NCBI GenBank assembly: GCA_014138645.1 | Contig: JACJIB010000013.1 | Coordinates: 1 to 52,907, forward strand | Reading direction: 5' to 3' | Origin: Methylorubrum thiocyanatum | Lineage (GTDB): Bacteria > Pseudomonadota > Alphaproteobacteria > Rhizobiales > Beijerinckiaceae | Length of the DNA stretch: 52,907 nucleotides | In this document: positions 1 to 7,930 of the stretch, piece after piece | How the letters are laid out: each line of letters starts with the position of its first letter | Position numbering within the stretch: position 1 is the stretch's first letter | Program-made: the position numbers and the translations under genes | The notes under the pieces: generated by a model | The model's database searches: none | The model's input: the letters and a program-made list of their open reading frames with translations, nothing else | What the model was told of the DNA's origin: nothing

Positions 1-95
1 GAGCTTCTTGTGGTTGAGTATGAGGCCCTCACGCTGCATCAGGATGAGCAGGCGCCGGTAGCCGAACCGGCGGCGCTCGCCGGCCAGGCTGCGCA
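1..95. repeat. Terminal direct repeat, identical to 52813-52907
   Basis: The first 95 bases of the window are identical to the last 95. Reading from the end into the start keeps the orfB frame open and rebuilds a normal IS3 transposase. The simplest explanation is an assembly overlap on a circular molecule. Confidence 0.95.
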
Positions 96-249
96 GGCGT
101 GCCCGCACGGCTGCATCGTCACCGCGGGTCGAGGCGTAGCGGTATGTCTTCGGCTCCAGGCCGATCAGCCCGCAGGCGCGACGCTGCGAATAGCCCTTCT
201 CCGCGATGGCCCAGTTCACGGCCGTTCTCCGTGCGCCGGGCGTCAGAAG
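1..249 (-). CDS. IS3-family transposase OrfB, N-terminal part
   Basis: This is the amino-terminal third of the DDE transposase. It is read in the -1 frame from the slippery run and includes the HTH_21-type segment ending RRRFGYRRLLILMQREG. It runs off the window start and continues without a break at 52907 going down to 52210. The whole OrfB is about 283 residues, normal for the family. It is split only because the window was opened inside it, so it should not be called a broken gene. Confidence 0.92.
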
Positions 250-509
250 TTTTTTCCCAGCGCCTCACGCAGCGTCGCCACGTCGAGCATCGCCTCGGCC
301 AGGAGCTTCTTGAGCTTGCGGTTCTCCTCGTCGAGCGCCTTTAGGCGACGCGCGTCAGAGACCTCCATGCCGCCGAAACGCGAGCGCCACGTGTAGAACG
401 TCGCGTCGCTGATGCCGTGGCGACGGCAGATCTCAACGACCGGTAGCCCGGCCTGCTGCTCCTTCAGGATGCCGATGATCTGCTCTTCGCTGAACCGGCT
501 CTTCTTCAT
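243..509 (-). CDS. IS3-family transposase OrfA
   Basis: The 88-residue protein is the DNA-binding half of an IS3 transposase (HTH_Tnp_1 family). It opens with MKKSRFSEEQIIGILKEQ and has a helix-turn-helix around VVEICRRHGISDATFYTW. A leucine-rich stretch (residues about 50-75) is the usual dimerisation coiled coil. It ends at a TGA just after an A6 run, and orfB lies in the -1 frame. This is the standard layout for programmed -1 frameshifting to an OrfAB fusion. The start follows a purine-rich stretch (GAGGAGACG) on the minus strand. Confidence 0.93.
   Translation of the reverse strand: MKKSRFSEEQIIGILKEQQAGLPVVEICRRHGISDATFYTWRSRFGGMEVSDARRLKALDEENRKLKKLLAEAMLDVATLREALGKNF
249..258 (-). other. 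Probable -1 frameshift slippery site
   Basis: On the minus strand the end of orfA reads GGGAAAAAAC shortly before its TGA. The orfB frame is -1 relative to orfA and is open through this run, reading KKLLTPGARRTAVNW. An A6 run at this position is a typical IS3 slippery site. Confidence 0.7.
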
Positions 510-571
510 CGTCCGTCTCCTCTTCGACGGACCCTAGCTTCAGAACAAGGGCAATCCAGGGGGCAAGGTCA

Positions 572-709
572 CCAGAGATCCTGATTGTTGTCTGCTCGGG
601 TGCGACCAAGCCAGGACCCGGGGACCTACCTGCCAAAGCCCGCTTCATCGACAAACCCTACTCCTCAGGGCTGGTCGAGCAGATCCTGCGCGAGCTGCGG
701 GCCGCATAA
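572..709 (+). pseudogene. Response regulator, 3' fragment beyond the IS
   Basis: After the second copy of the target site CCAG the frame reads EILIVVCSGATKPGPG, then FIDKPYSSGLVEQILREL and a stop. This is the C-terminal half of a receiver domain, with the conserved K-P of the beta5 loop (IDKPY). Removing the IS and one CCAG joins it in frame to 51937-52183 and gives a 126-residue single-domain response regulator. The gene therefore lies downstream of the HWE kinase at 49259-51868 and was inactivated by the IS. Confidence 0.9.
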
Positions 710-770
710 GGTTCCTTGAACGAAGACGTCTTCCCCACCATGCACAGGAATTTTTAACAGATCAATTTAT

Positions 771-795
771 GGACCCGCCTCCCACGCGGCACGTT
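771..795 (+). promoter_or_regulatory. Possible EcfG-type promoter (one mismatch)
   Basis: GGACC, a 16-base spacer and CGTT lie about 70 bases before the DUF892 gene. The alphaproteobacterial general-stress consensus is GGAAC-N16/17-CGTT, so there is one mismatch in the -35. The stress-type product makes it plausible but not proven. Confidence 0.3.
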
Positions 796-865
796 CTTAC
801 GAAAACGCAGGGAGCTGCCACGCTGCCGGCGAGCCGATTAAATAGCACACGGGAGACAGGACTAC

Positions 866-1411
866 ATGGCCACCAAGCAGAAAACCTTGCAGGATGCGTT
901 CTACGAAACCCTCAAGGACGTCTATTACGCGGAAAAGCAGTCTGTCCGGGCTTTGAAGAAGTCGGCCAAGGCGGCCGAGCACGATGAGCTGCGCCAAGCC
1001 TTCGAGACCCATGCCGAGGAAAGCGCCAATCAGGTCGAGCGCCTGCAGCAGGTGTTCGAGATCATCGGTAAGCCGGCGCGTGCCAAGACCTGCGAGGCGA
1101 TGCAGGGCCTGACCTCGGAAATGGAAGAAGATCTTGAGGACTTCGAGGATAGCCCGGCGGCGGACGCTGTGCTGGCGGCCTGTGCGCAGGCGGTCGAGCA
1201 CTACGAGATCGCCCGCTACGGCACGCTGAAGACCTGGGCGAGCCAGCTCGGCTACGCGGACGCCGCCAAGCTGCTGGATGAGACCCTGCAGGAAGAAAAG
1301 AAGACCGATCAGCTGCTTTCCGAGATCGCCGAGCGGATCAACGTCGAAGGTTCAGAGACGGACGCTGAGGAAGGCACCACCAAAGGCAAGGGCGGGCGCA
1401 AGGCTACCTGA
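866..1411 (+). CDS. DUF892 (YciE/YciF-like) ferritin-fold stress protein
   Basis: The 181-residue protein has the DUF892 signature from the start (LQDAFYETLKDVYYAEKQ). It continues as a four-helix ferritin-like bundle with acidic/His positions (ETHAEES and VEHYEIARYG). The C-terminus is a low-complexity acidic then lysine/glycine tail (TTKGKGGRKAT). Family members are cytosolic, stress-induced proteins of uncertain activity, often linked to metal or peroxide handling. The start is supported by a GGGAGACAGG box 9 bases upstream. It is monocistronic, with a hairpin terminator right after the stop. Confidence 0.88.
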   Translation: MATKQKTLQDAFYETLKDVYYAEKQSVRALKKSAKAAEHDELRQAFETHAEESANQVERLQQVFEIIGKPARAKTCEAMQGLTSEMEEDLEDFEDSPAADAVLAACAQAVEHYEIARYGTLKTWASQLGYADAAKLLDETLQEEKKTDQLLSEIAERINVEGSETDAEEGTTKGKGGRKAT

Positions 1412-1435
1412 GCCCTGAAGAATCTGAGGATGCGG

Positions 1436-1459
1436 AAAGGGCGCCATGGAGCGCCCTTT
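1436..1459 (+). terminator. Hairpin terminator after the DUF892 gene
   Basis: AAAGGGCGC and GCGCCCTTT form a perfect 9-bp stem with a 6-base loop, 24 bases after the stop codon. The T-rich end of the stem replaces a separate U tract. Confidence 0.6.
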
Positions 1460-1625
1460 CTGCTGTCCGCGCCGAGCAGCATGCCGTCGGTGAGGTCAAG
1501 GAGCTCGGCGCGCATCAGTATCAGATGGGTCTTTGGGCGTTTTCCGGCAACTCCATATGAGCATCCGGCAGCCAGCGGTTCCAAGTCAACCGGCAGGGCT
1601 CATAAGAAGTTGACAGTCACCTGCT

Positions 1626-2804
1626 TTATACAATGCTGAGGCGTGGTCTCGAAGGGTTGGCACGTATTTGGCGCAGCTGCCCTTTCCGCTTGTACATGGC
1701 CGTATCAGCCACCTCGAGGAGGCGTGCAGTCGAGGAAGCATCCTCCGCGCTGTGGGCTATCCCAACGCTTCCGCCAATTCGACGACTGCTCAGTTCAGGT
1801 AGCTGGATCTCTTCAAGAGCAACCTCCACACGCCTTGCCAGGGTAAGCAGGAACGATGGTGAGGAGCACTGTTCTACCACCACTACGAACTCGTCACCGC
1901 CGATGCGTGCGATCGCATCGACCGGACGCAACGTCTCCCGGAGGCACTGTGCGGCTGCAACCAAAAGGCGATCACCGACAGCGTGGCCTAAGCTGTCGTT
2001 GACAGCTTTGAAGTCGTTCAAATCTAGGTAGAGCAGCCCAACTTCGGAAGGCCGGCGGAGCAGTGCAGCGTCTAGCTGATCGATCAGTGCCGAGCGGTTG
2101 AGCAAGCCTGTCAGTGGGTCGTGGCTTGATGCGTGGGCTAGACGCGCGCCCTCACGCCGACCTCGCCGCGCGTCACGAAAAGCAAGCAGCAAGCAGGAGG
2201 CAACCGGTAGCAAAATCATCGGGGCCATCCAAACCCAAAACGTGGCGTCGCGTTTCGCGGCGTCGCGCTGCCACAGAGCGCTGCGATTAATCGCAGTTCT
2301 CTCGGCCTCAAGGAGGTGACCCACATCAGTGTGGACAGCATCCATGAGGCGCTTACCCGTATCTTGCTGCACAATTGAGAGGGCGGCTTCTAATCCATCT
2401 CGTTGTCGCGCCTCGATCGTAGATTTCATCTCGGAAAACTTGGCGCGAACCTGCTGATCGATGCTGATTATGACCTGCTTCGCGAGATCGTTGTGGGTGT
2501 AATCTTTCTGCAGTGTGAGAAGGCTCTGATCAATCTGTGAGATCGCCTGAACATAAGGTTGCAGATATTCATCTCGACCCGTCAGAAGGTAACCGCGTTG
2601 TCCAGTTTCAGCATTTTGCACAAGCGTGAGTAGCTGCACGAGGTGTCGCGCGCGGAGATTGCTGGCGATGAGGTTATCGGTTCCAGCGCGAACGGTGTTC
2701 ACGTGCTGATAGAACCCTAGCGTGGCTGCAATGCAGAGGCATGCGATTAGCGCTGCCAGGAAGACCAACTTGGTCTCAATGTAACCGGTGAGGCGATGTA
2801 TCAT
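1626..2804 (-). CDS. Membrane diguanylate cyclase, CHASE3-GGDEF
   Basis: This is a c-di-GMP synthase of 392 residues. A first membrane helix (about residues 11-30) and a second (about 190-210) bracket a helical periplasmic CHASE3-type sensor containing NAETGQRGYLLTG. The cytosolic part has the DPLTGLLNR motif and an intact active site, IGGDEF (about 302-306). RPVD lies five residues earlier and fits an RxxD inhibitory site, so the enzyme is probably product-inhibited. An upstream in-frame start at 2945 would add 47 arginine-rich residues, and I think the ATG at 2804 is likelier. No EAL domain is present. Confidence 0.88.
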   Translation of the reverse strand: MIHRLTGYIETKLVFLAALIACLCIAATLGFYQHVNTVRAGTDNLIASNLRARHLVQLLTLVQNAETGQRGYLLTGRDEYLQPYVQAISQIDQSLLTLQKDYTHNDLAKQVIISIDQQVRAKFSEMKSTIEARQRDGLEAALSIVQQDTGKRLMDAVHTDVGHLLEAERTAINRSALWQRDAAKRDATFWVWMAPMILLPVASCLLLAFRDARRGRREGARLAHASSHDPLTGLLNRSALIDQLDAALLRRPSEVGLLYLDLNDFKAVNDSLGHAVGDRLLVAAAQCLRETLRPVDAIARIGGDEFVVVVEQCSSPSFLLTLARRVEVALEEIQLPELSSRRIGGSVGIAHSAEDASSTARLLEVADTAMYKRKGQLRQIRANPSRPRLSIV

Positions 2805-3005
2805 GAGTCGTATGCCCGCTATCGCGCGGTCATACCTTGTGCGCCTAAAATGTTGCCTTACAGCATCGAGCTGTAGAGAGGGTCGTGGACTTTCTATCGC
2901 GTATGGAGAACTGCGAATTAACAGGCTCAGCCGGTCGCGGTTCAACTTAGAGTGATAATGCTGCGGCGATTGCTTCCTTTTTCTACCGTTGTTAGATGGG
3001 AAGCT

Positions 3006-3221
3006 TCAAACAGGTGTTTCCGGAGAAGGCCACAAAGCCTTTTCATCAAAGCTCCATGGTGCAACAGGGATACTTTCCACGAGCAGGCGGATCATCTCGG
3101 ATCGACTCTCCAGCATAAGAGCTGGGGGCTCACCTACGATGGCGCACCAAGCCAAGGTAAAATCCGCGTGCGAAATGTGAGCGAGTGTGTCCGAACCTAA
3201 CGGCTCCATATGCTGTGGCAT
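3006..3221 (-). CDS. Small hypothetical protein
   Basis: The 71-residue protein has no family I can name. Support comes from a strong ribosome site (GGGAGACGGGAC just before the ATG) and a sensible composition: a hydrophobic-amphipathic middle (LAWCAIVGEPPALML) followed by RSEMIRLLVES and a proline-rich end. It stands alone between the cyclase and the chemoreceptor on the same strand. It may be expressed on its own. Confidence 0.5.
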   Translation of the reverse strand: MPQHMEPLGSDTLAHISHADFTLAWCAIVGEPPALMLESRSEMIRLLVESIPVAPWSFDEKALWPSPETPV

Positions 3222-3357
3222 GTCCCGTCTCCCGATTGGCGTAGAGATAGTGAACCGATCGGGGGTTTGGTTCGATAACCTATTGGTAAGGTAAACAGAA
3301 GCTTAATCGAACGACCTCCCGAGCGCGCCAGGGCGCCCGGGCAGGCTGGTTCTCAGA

Positions 3358-5043
3358 TCAGGCCGCGCGGACCGTCGTCAGAAACCGGTTCACTTCGGTT
3401 GAGAGGTGCTCAGACTGTCGCGACAATTCGGAGGCTGCGCCAAGCACTTGGCTCGCCGCTGCACCTGTCTCCTCGGAAGCCTGAGCTACGCCAGCGATGT
3501 TAGCTGTGACCTCGCCCGTGCCGGTTGCCGCCTGGGCCACGTTGCGCACGATCTCCTGCGTGGCTGCGCCCTGCTCCTCCACCGCCGCTGCGATGCTGGT
3601 CGCAACCCCGCTGATTTCCTTGATGCGTTCGGCGATGCCAGCAATGGCTGCTACGGCCTGACCGGTCGACCCTTGGATCCGCGCAATGTGACCGGAAATT
3701 TCGTCGGTGGCTTTAGCGGTCTGGCTGGCAAGCTCCTTTACCTCGGTTGCAACGACTGCGAAGCCACGGCCAGCTTCGCCAGCACGGGCTGCCTCGATCG
3801 TAGCGTTCAGGGCGAGCAGGTTAGTCTGACCGGCGATTGTCGAGATCATTGTCACCACGTCGCCGATCTGGGCCACGGCACCGCTCAGTTCTTGTACGAG
3901 AGCTGCGCTGTGATCAGCCTCGCTTACCGCGACCTGCGCAAGGCTGGCCGACCCGTCAACTTGCCGGCCGATTTCATGCACCGATGAGCTAAGCTCCTCG
4001 GCGGCCGCTGCCACTGTGCTGACATTGCTTGCTGCTTCCTCGGCCGCGGTCGCGACAGTGATGGACTGGTTGGCGGTCTCGGTTGCGGTGCCAGCCATGC
4101 TCTGAGCAGTCGCCTGCAACTCGGTCGCGGCCGCAGTGACTGTCCCGATGATGCCGCCTACGGCACGCTCGAAATCATCAGCCATCTGGCGCATCCCAAG
4201 CTTGCGCTGCTCCTCGGCTGCGAGCCGGGCCTGGGCTGTTTCCTGCTCCAGCTCACGGGTGCGGATCAGGTTGTCCTTGAACACCTGAACGGCCGCAGCC
4301 ATCGCACCGATTTCATCCTGCCTGTCGGTGCTCGGCACGGTCGTTGCCGCGTCACCGGCAGCAAGTCTGCCCATGGCAGCCGTCATACGCTCGATTGGAC
4401 GTGCGACTCCAAACAGGCTGAACAGGATGGCACAAAGACCGATCACCAATGAGATCGCTGTCATCACGTAGGCTGTGAGGATGGCCTCTGCCGCACTCTC
4501 AGCAGCGGCAGTTCCGCTTGCATTTGCCCCACGCTTATTGAGCTCAACGCCTTTTGTGAGGGCTTGCATGGCAGCTCGGTTGAGGCTTCCCATTTCCTCG
4601 CTGGTAAGCAGGGCAAGCGCTTCCGCCTTGTTCCCCTGCTTCATGAGCGTGCGAACATGTTCCTCCTGCTCGATATAGCGAAGCCAGGTCGAAGAAAAAG
4701 CATCATAGAGCGCCTTCTCCTCGGCCGAGCTGATCAGCGGCTCATAGCGGCGCTTCAACGCCTCGAGGTTGTGATTAGCCTCAATTAAAGCGGCTTCATT
4801 CTTGGAAAATCCTTCCACCGTGTTGGACGCGACAACGAAGCGGTAGAGCTTAACTCTTACATCGCGCGTTGAGGTATTTATCTCGTTGATTATGCTTACT
4901 GAAGGGAGCCAATTTTTTGTTACGGCTGATGAGCTTTGCTCTACAGATGTGATTTTGCTGATGCTGGCTGCACCTTGGCCGACGGCGGCCAGGGCCAGAA
5001 GGCCAATGGAGCCAATTAGAACTGTTTTGAGGGTCAGACGCAT
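3358..5043 (-). CDS. Methyl-accepting chemotaxis protein
   Basis: The 561-residue chemoreceptor starts at MRLTLKTVLIG. An in-frame ATG 33 bases upstream is also possible. A first membrane helix is followed by a four-helix-bundle (4HB_MCP) periplasmic sensor and a second helix near residue 200 (AYVMTAISLVIGLCAILF). Then come a HAMP domain with ARPIERMTAAM and a long coiled-coil signalling domain. The hairpin tip contains the conserved IAGQTNLLALNATIEAARAG. The ligand is unknown. No che genes lie nearby, so it must feed a chromosomal array. Confidence 0.93.
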   Translation of the reverse strand: MRLTLKTVLIGSIGLLALAAVGQGAASISKITSVEQSSSAVTKNWLPSVSIINEINTSTRDVRVKLYRFVVASNTVEGFSKNEAALIEANHNLEALKRRYEPLISSAEEKALYDAFSSTWLRYIEQEEHVRTLMKQGNKAEALALLTSEEMGSLNRAAMQALTKGVELNKRGANASGTAAAESAAEAILTAYVMTAISLVIGLCAILFSLFGVARPIERMTAAMGRLAAGDAATTVPSTDRQDEIGAMAAAVQVFKDNLIRTRELEQETAQARLAAEEQRKLGMRQMADDFERAVGGIIGTVTAAATELQATAQSMAGTATETANQSITVATAAEEAASNVSTVAAAAEELSSSVHEIGRQVDGSASLAQVAVSEADHSAALVQELSGAVAQIGDVVTMISTIAGQTNLLALNATIEAARAGEAGRGFAVVATEVKELASQTAKATDEISGHIARIQGSTGQAVAAIAGIAERIKEISGVATSIAAAVEEQGAATQEIVRNVAQAATGTGEVTANIAGVAQASEETGAAASQVLGAASELSRQSEHLSTEVNRFLTTVRAA

Positions 5044-5283
5044 TGTCGGCTTCCGTACAAAATCTCCTGCTCGCAAAAACGTGATCGAGGCCTAACTAAT
5101 GGTTAATGGTGTAAGCCATGCGGTTGTGGCGGCATCGATTTTGTCGCAGGCATCCGAACTCATGCGCGGGCACCGTACTCTCATTGGGCAATGCCCATGG
5201 CTGGCGCCGGCGTGCACCGAGTACCAGGATGTGTCGGCGGTGCAGTCAGGACTACGTTACCGTCCCGAAGTTCAATCTTGGGT

Positions 5284-5439
5284 TTAATTCTTGATGCGCG
5301 GCATGCACGCTATGCCCGCGATCGTGTCTACAGGAACCTGCCCTTCGTCACAGTGCTTCGCAGGGGATAGCACCTCGATCAACATAAGTACGATGCACAC
5401 ACCAATGGCTGCCATGATCAGCTTGGCTCCCAGACCCAC
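5284..5439 (-). CDS. 51-residue single-span membrane protein
   Basis: A GTG start is preceded by AGAAAGAGG with six bases between. The frame codes for one strongly hydrophobic helix (KLIMAAIGVCIVLMLIEVL) followed by a short polar tail with two cysteines (AKHCDEGQ and IACMPRIKN). The cysteines could form a disulfide outside the membrane. There is no in-frame ATG upstream before a stop. The function is unknown. The coding call rests on the helix and the ribosome site. Confidence 0.5.
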   Translation of the reverse strand: MGLGAKLIMAAIGVCIVLMLIEVLSPAKHCDEGQVPVDTIAGIACMPRIKN

Positions 5440-5674
5440 GTCATCCTCTTTCTGAGCCGCGTCGGACCATGCGCTTGTCCGGAAGCGAAGTTAGAGCGTG
5501 AGCGGTTGAAGGCACCCCCGGGCTGAGCACCCCTTATCTGTCGCCCACGCGAGCTATCATCCCGCGTCACCCGCTAGCGGAGCAGCCCGGCGCGCGGATG
5601 CTTGAGACGCTGATCGCTTTGGCGTTAGCGGGTCTTGGCGGGGACCTTGACAGGCGGAGTGCCCGCAACTTCGC

Positions 5675-6685
5675 TCACTGAAGCGGTACGCGAGCGCGAA
5701 CGCGGATCCCGTCCGGTTCGAAGGCAACCTCGACCTCAGCCTTTGTCTGTGCGGCCAGGACCTTGTTCAGGAGGCGGTGTCCGAACCCCTCCCGGGTAGG
5801 ATGCCCGACCGGAGGGCCGTCATGCTCGTCCCAGTTCCATCGCAGGCACTGTCCGCTGGAGCCGTCCTCAATCCACCAAGTGACCTCGACCCGACCTTTA
5901 GGATCGGCGAGAGCGCCGTGTTGCAGGGCGTTGGTCGTCAACTCGTGCAGAGCCATGCTTACCGGCACGGCAAGGTTGGACGGCAGCATGACCCTGGGAC
6001 CTTCCAAGGTAATCCGCCCATGATCGTTGTACGGATCGAGTTCCGACCGCAGCAATCCCTCAAACGAAGCCGCTTGTGAGAGATCCTCCGTGATCAGCGC
6101 GTGAGTCCGCGCCAGCGAGCTGATCCGAGCGGTCAATGCACGAGTGAACTCTGAGATCGAGAGGGAAGAGCGAACGGTGGCGTTCATCACCGCCTGCACG
6201 GTCGCGAGCGTATTTTTGACGCGATGGTGCAACTCGCGCACCATGAGCTTCTGGCGCTCCTCGTAAGCATGACGCTCTGTTACGTCACGCTGCGCCGAGA
6301 CCCAGTGCGTGATGGAGCCGTTCTTCTCACGCACTGGCGTGATGAGCCACTCTACCACGTAGGTTGATCCGTCCTTGCGGTAGTTGATGGTCTCGCCTTG
6401 GAAGGGGTTACCAGCCCCAAGAGCCATGCGCATCCGGTGCAGGACCCCACCGTCGGTCTCCGGCCCCTGCAGCAGCCGCGGTGATCGCCCGAGGACCTCG
6501 TGCGCTTCGTAGCCGGTCATGCGGGTGAAGGCCGAATTGGTGTACTCGATGCGTGGTCCGGGCTCATCGAGATCGGCCGAGGTGATGAGGATGGCTTCCC
6601 CGGCCGCTTCGACGGCAGCAAGAAGCACATCCAGATCGGGACGAACCTGCGCCGCTCCGTGATCCTCGCGCAAGTCCTCCTCCAT
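5675..6685 (-). CDS. PAS (LOV-like) HWE-family sensor histidine kinase
   Basis: The 336-residue soluble kinase has one PAS domain (about 20-140) and an HWE/HisKA_2 kinase core. The phospho-acceptor box is RELHHRVKNTL (likely His154), followed by the N box MALHELTTNALQHGAL and WxE in VTWWIED. The PAS has the LOV-type loop but reads GRSPRLLQGPETD, so proline occupies the place of the flavin-adduct cysteine. Blue-light adduct chemistry is therefore not expected. HWE kinases in this order often feed the PhyR-NepR-EcfG general stress response. No receiver gene is adjacent. Confidence 0.9.
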   Translation of the reverse strand: MEEDLREDHGAAQVRPDLDVLLAAVEAAGEAILITSADLDEPGPRIEYTNSAFTRMTGYEAHEVLGRSPRLLQGPETDGGVLHRMRMALGAGNPFQGETINYRKDGSTYVVEWLITPVREKNGSITHWVSAQRDVTERHAYEERQKLMVRELHHRVKNTLATVQAVMNATVRSSLSISEFTRALTARISSLARTHALITEDLSQAASFEGLLRSELDPYNDHGRITLEGPRVMLPSNLAVPVSMALHELTTNALQHGALADPKGRVEVTWWIEDGSSGQCLRWNWDEHDGPPVGHPTREGFGHRLLNKVLAAQTKAEVEVAFEPDGIRVRARVPLQ

Positions 6686-6908
6686 CCAAGCCGCCGCTCT
6701 AGACGTCTCCCATCAACCCCCACACCATTTGTTGGTTTCCTACTGTTGCGCTTTCCACCGTGCCTGGTGTGGTCATGATGAGGGGGCTGGCCCCCAATCA
6801 AACCGACACTGCAAAGCTTGGATAGGCGATAGCACTCATGTCAAATTCACACCCATGCGCTGCATCACATAGGGCGTCTTGCGTCTTGCTTGCTTCGGAA
6901 GCACGCGA

Positions 6909-7304
6909 TCATGGCTTGTGCAGAGCCTCGTTGGGCGACATGGGCATCATGTTCTGATCCATGTGATACATCACCCATATCGATCCAACCAAGGTAATCA
7001 GCACAAGCGTCAGCGTGAAAACGAGGGCGAGAAAGGTCCATCCGCCCTCGGATTTCATGTTTAAGTGCAAGAAATAGATCATGTGGACGAAAATCTGCAC
7101 GACGGCAAAGCCCATGATGACGATATCGGTCTTAAGCTTGCTGTCGAGAACATCGCCCATCACGAGCCAGAACGGTATTGCCGTGAGGATGACTGAGAGG
7201 ATGAACCCCGTCATGTAGCCCGACCGGGTGCCATGAGCAGGGCCGTGGCCGGTCCCATGCATATGTGGACCAGTGCCGTGTACAGGGTGAGCCGGAGCAC
7301 TCAT
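6909..7304 (-). CDS. cyoD: Cytochrome o ubiquinol oxidase subunit IV
   Basis: This 131-residue subunit has three membrane helices after a His/Gly-rich N-terminus (HGTGPHMHGTGHGPAHG). The CyoD motifs FVHMIYFLHLN and WVMYHMDQNMMP are present. Its ATG overlaps the cyoC stop (ATGA), which indicates translational coupling. The histidine-rich head is longer than in Escherichia coli CyoD and could bind metal, but that is speculation. It is the last gene of the operon; no cyoE (haem O synthase) follows. Confidence 0.95.
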   Translation of the reverse strand: MSAPAHPVHGTGPHMHGTGHGPAHGTRSGYMTGFILSVILTAIPFWLVMGDVLDSKLKTDIVIMGFAVVQIFVHMIYFLHLNMKSEGGWTFLALVFTLTLVLITLVGSIWVMYHMDQNMMPMSPNEALHKP

Positions 7305-7927
7305 CGCGTCGCTCCCATCAGGTACACAAAGGTGAAGACGCCGATCCACACCACGTCGAGGAAATGCCAGAACATCGAGAGGCATAGGAGGCGACGCTGG
7401 TTGTCAGCGATCAGCCCGTGCTGCCGCACCTGGAACATCAGCGTCACGAGCCAGATGATCCCGAATGTCACGTGGAGCCCGTGCGTCCCGACCAGGAGGA
7501 AGAACGAAGAGAGAAAGGCGCTCCGCTGGGGCGTGGCGCCCTCATGGATCAGGTGCGCGAACTCATAGAACTCGATGGCGAGGAACCCAGCTCCGAGCAC
7601 GCCTGTCGCGGCGAGCCAGCGCAGGACCGCGTCCACCTGCTCCTCCTCCATCTTCAGCATGGCAAAGCCATAGGTGATGGAGGACAGGAGCAGGAGGCTG
7701 GTGTTGAGAGCAACGAGCTTGAGGTCGAACAGCTCGGCGCCGGATGGGCCTGCCGCGTAGTTCCGGCCGAGCACGCCGTAGCAGGCGAAGAGCACCGCAA
7801 AAATGAGGCAGTCGCTCATCAGGTAGAGCCAGAAGCCCAGGAGCGTGCCCCCGTCACCGTGGGCATGCTCCTCCTGCTCGTAGAAGACCGGAGCCGTAGC
7901 GCCGGGTGGGGCGGTCACTTCATGCAT
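7301..7927 (-). CDS. cyoC: Cytochrome o ubiquinol oxidase subunit III
   Basis: The 208-residue membrane protein has five predicted helices and the subunit III signatures GFWLYLMSDCLIFAVLFA and LVGTHGLHVTFGIIWL. The conserved FWHFLDVVWIGVFT occurs near the end. It begins three bases after cyoB and overlaps cyoD by four. It stabilises the catalytic subunit of the proton-pumping bo3-type oxidase in the inner membrane. Confidence 0.96.
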   Translation of the reverse strand: MHEVTAPPGATAPVFYEQEEHAHGDGGTLLGFWLYLMSDCLIFAVLFACYGVLGRNYAAGPSGAELFDLKLVALNTSLLLLSSITYGFAMLKMEEEQVDAVLRWLAATGVLGAGFLAIEFYEFAHLIHEGATPQRSAFLSSFFLLVGTHGLHVTFGIIWLVTLMFQVRQHGLIADNQRRLLCLSMFWHFLDVVWIGVFTFVYLMGATR

Positions 7928-7930
7928 GGC

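Larger units (their letters stand above)
1..571 (-). mobile_element. IS3-family insertion sequence, first part (orfA side)
   Basis: This is the part of an IS3-family element that carries orfA and the start of orfB on the minus strand. The outer end is at 571, where the sequence GGGGGCAAGGTCA is the inverted complement of the other end at 52184 (TGACCTTGCCCCC). The flanking bases CCAG (572-575) repeat the CCAG at 52180-52183, which is a 4-bp target duplication. Joined through the identical window ends, the element is 1200 bp, a normal IS3-family length. It interrupts a response regulator gene. The 4-bp duplication fits the IS407-like branch, but that subgroup is my inference. Confidence 0.93.

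Noticed and set aside
2805..2945. Longer N-terminus for the GGDEF protein
   Set aside because: The extra 47 residues are arginine-rich with no pattern, and the membrane anchor starts normally at the inner ATG.
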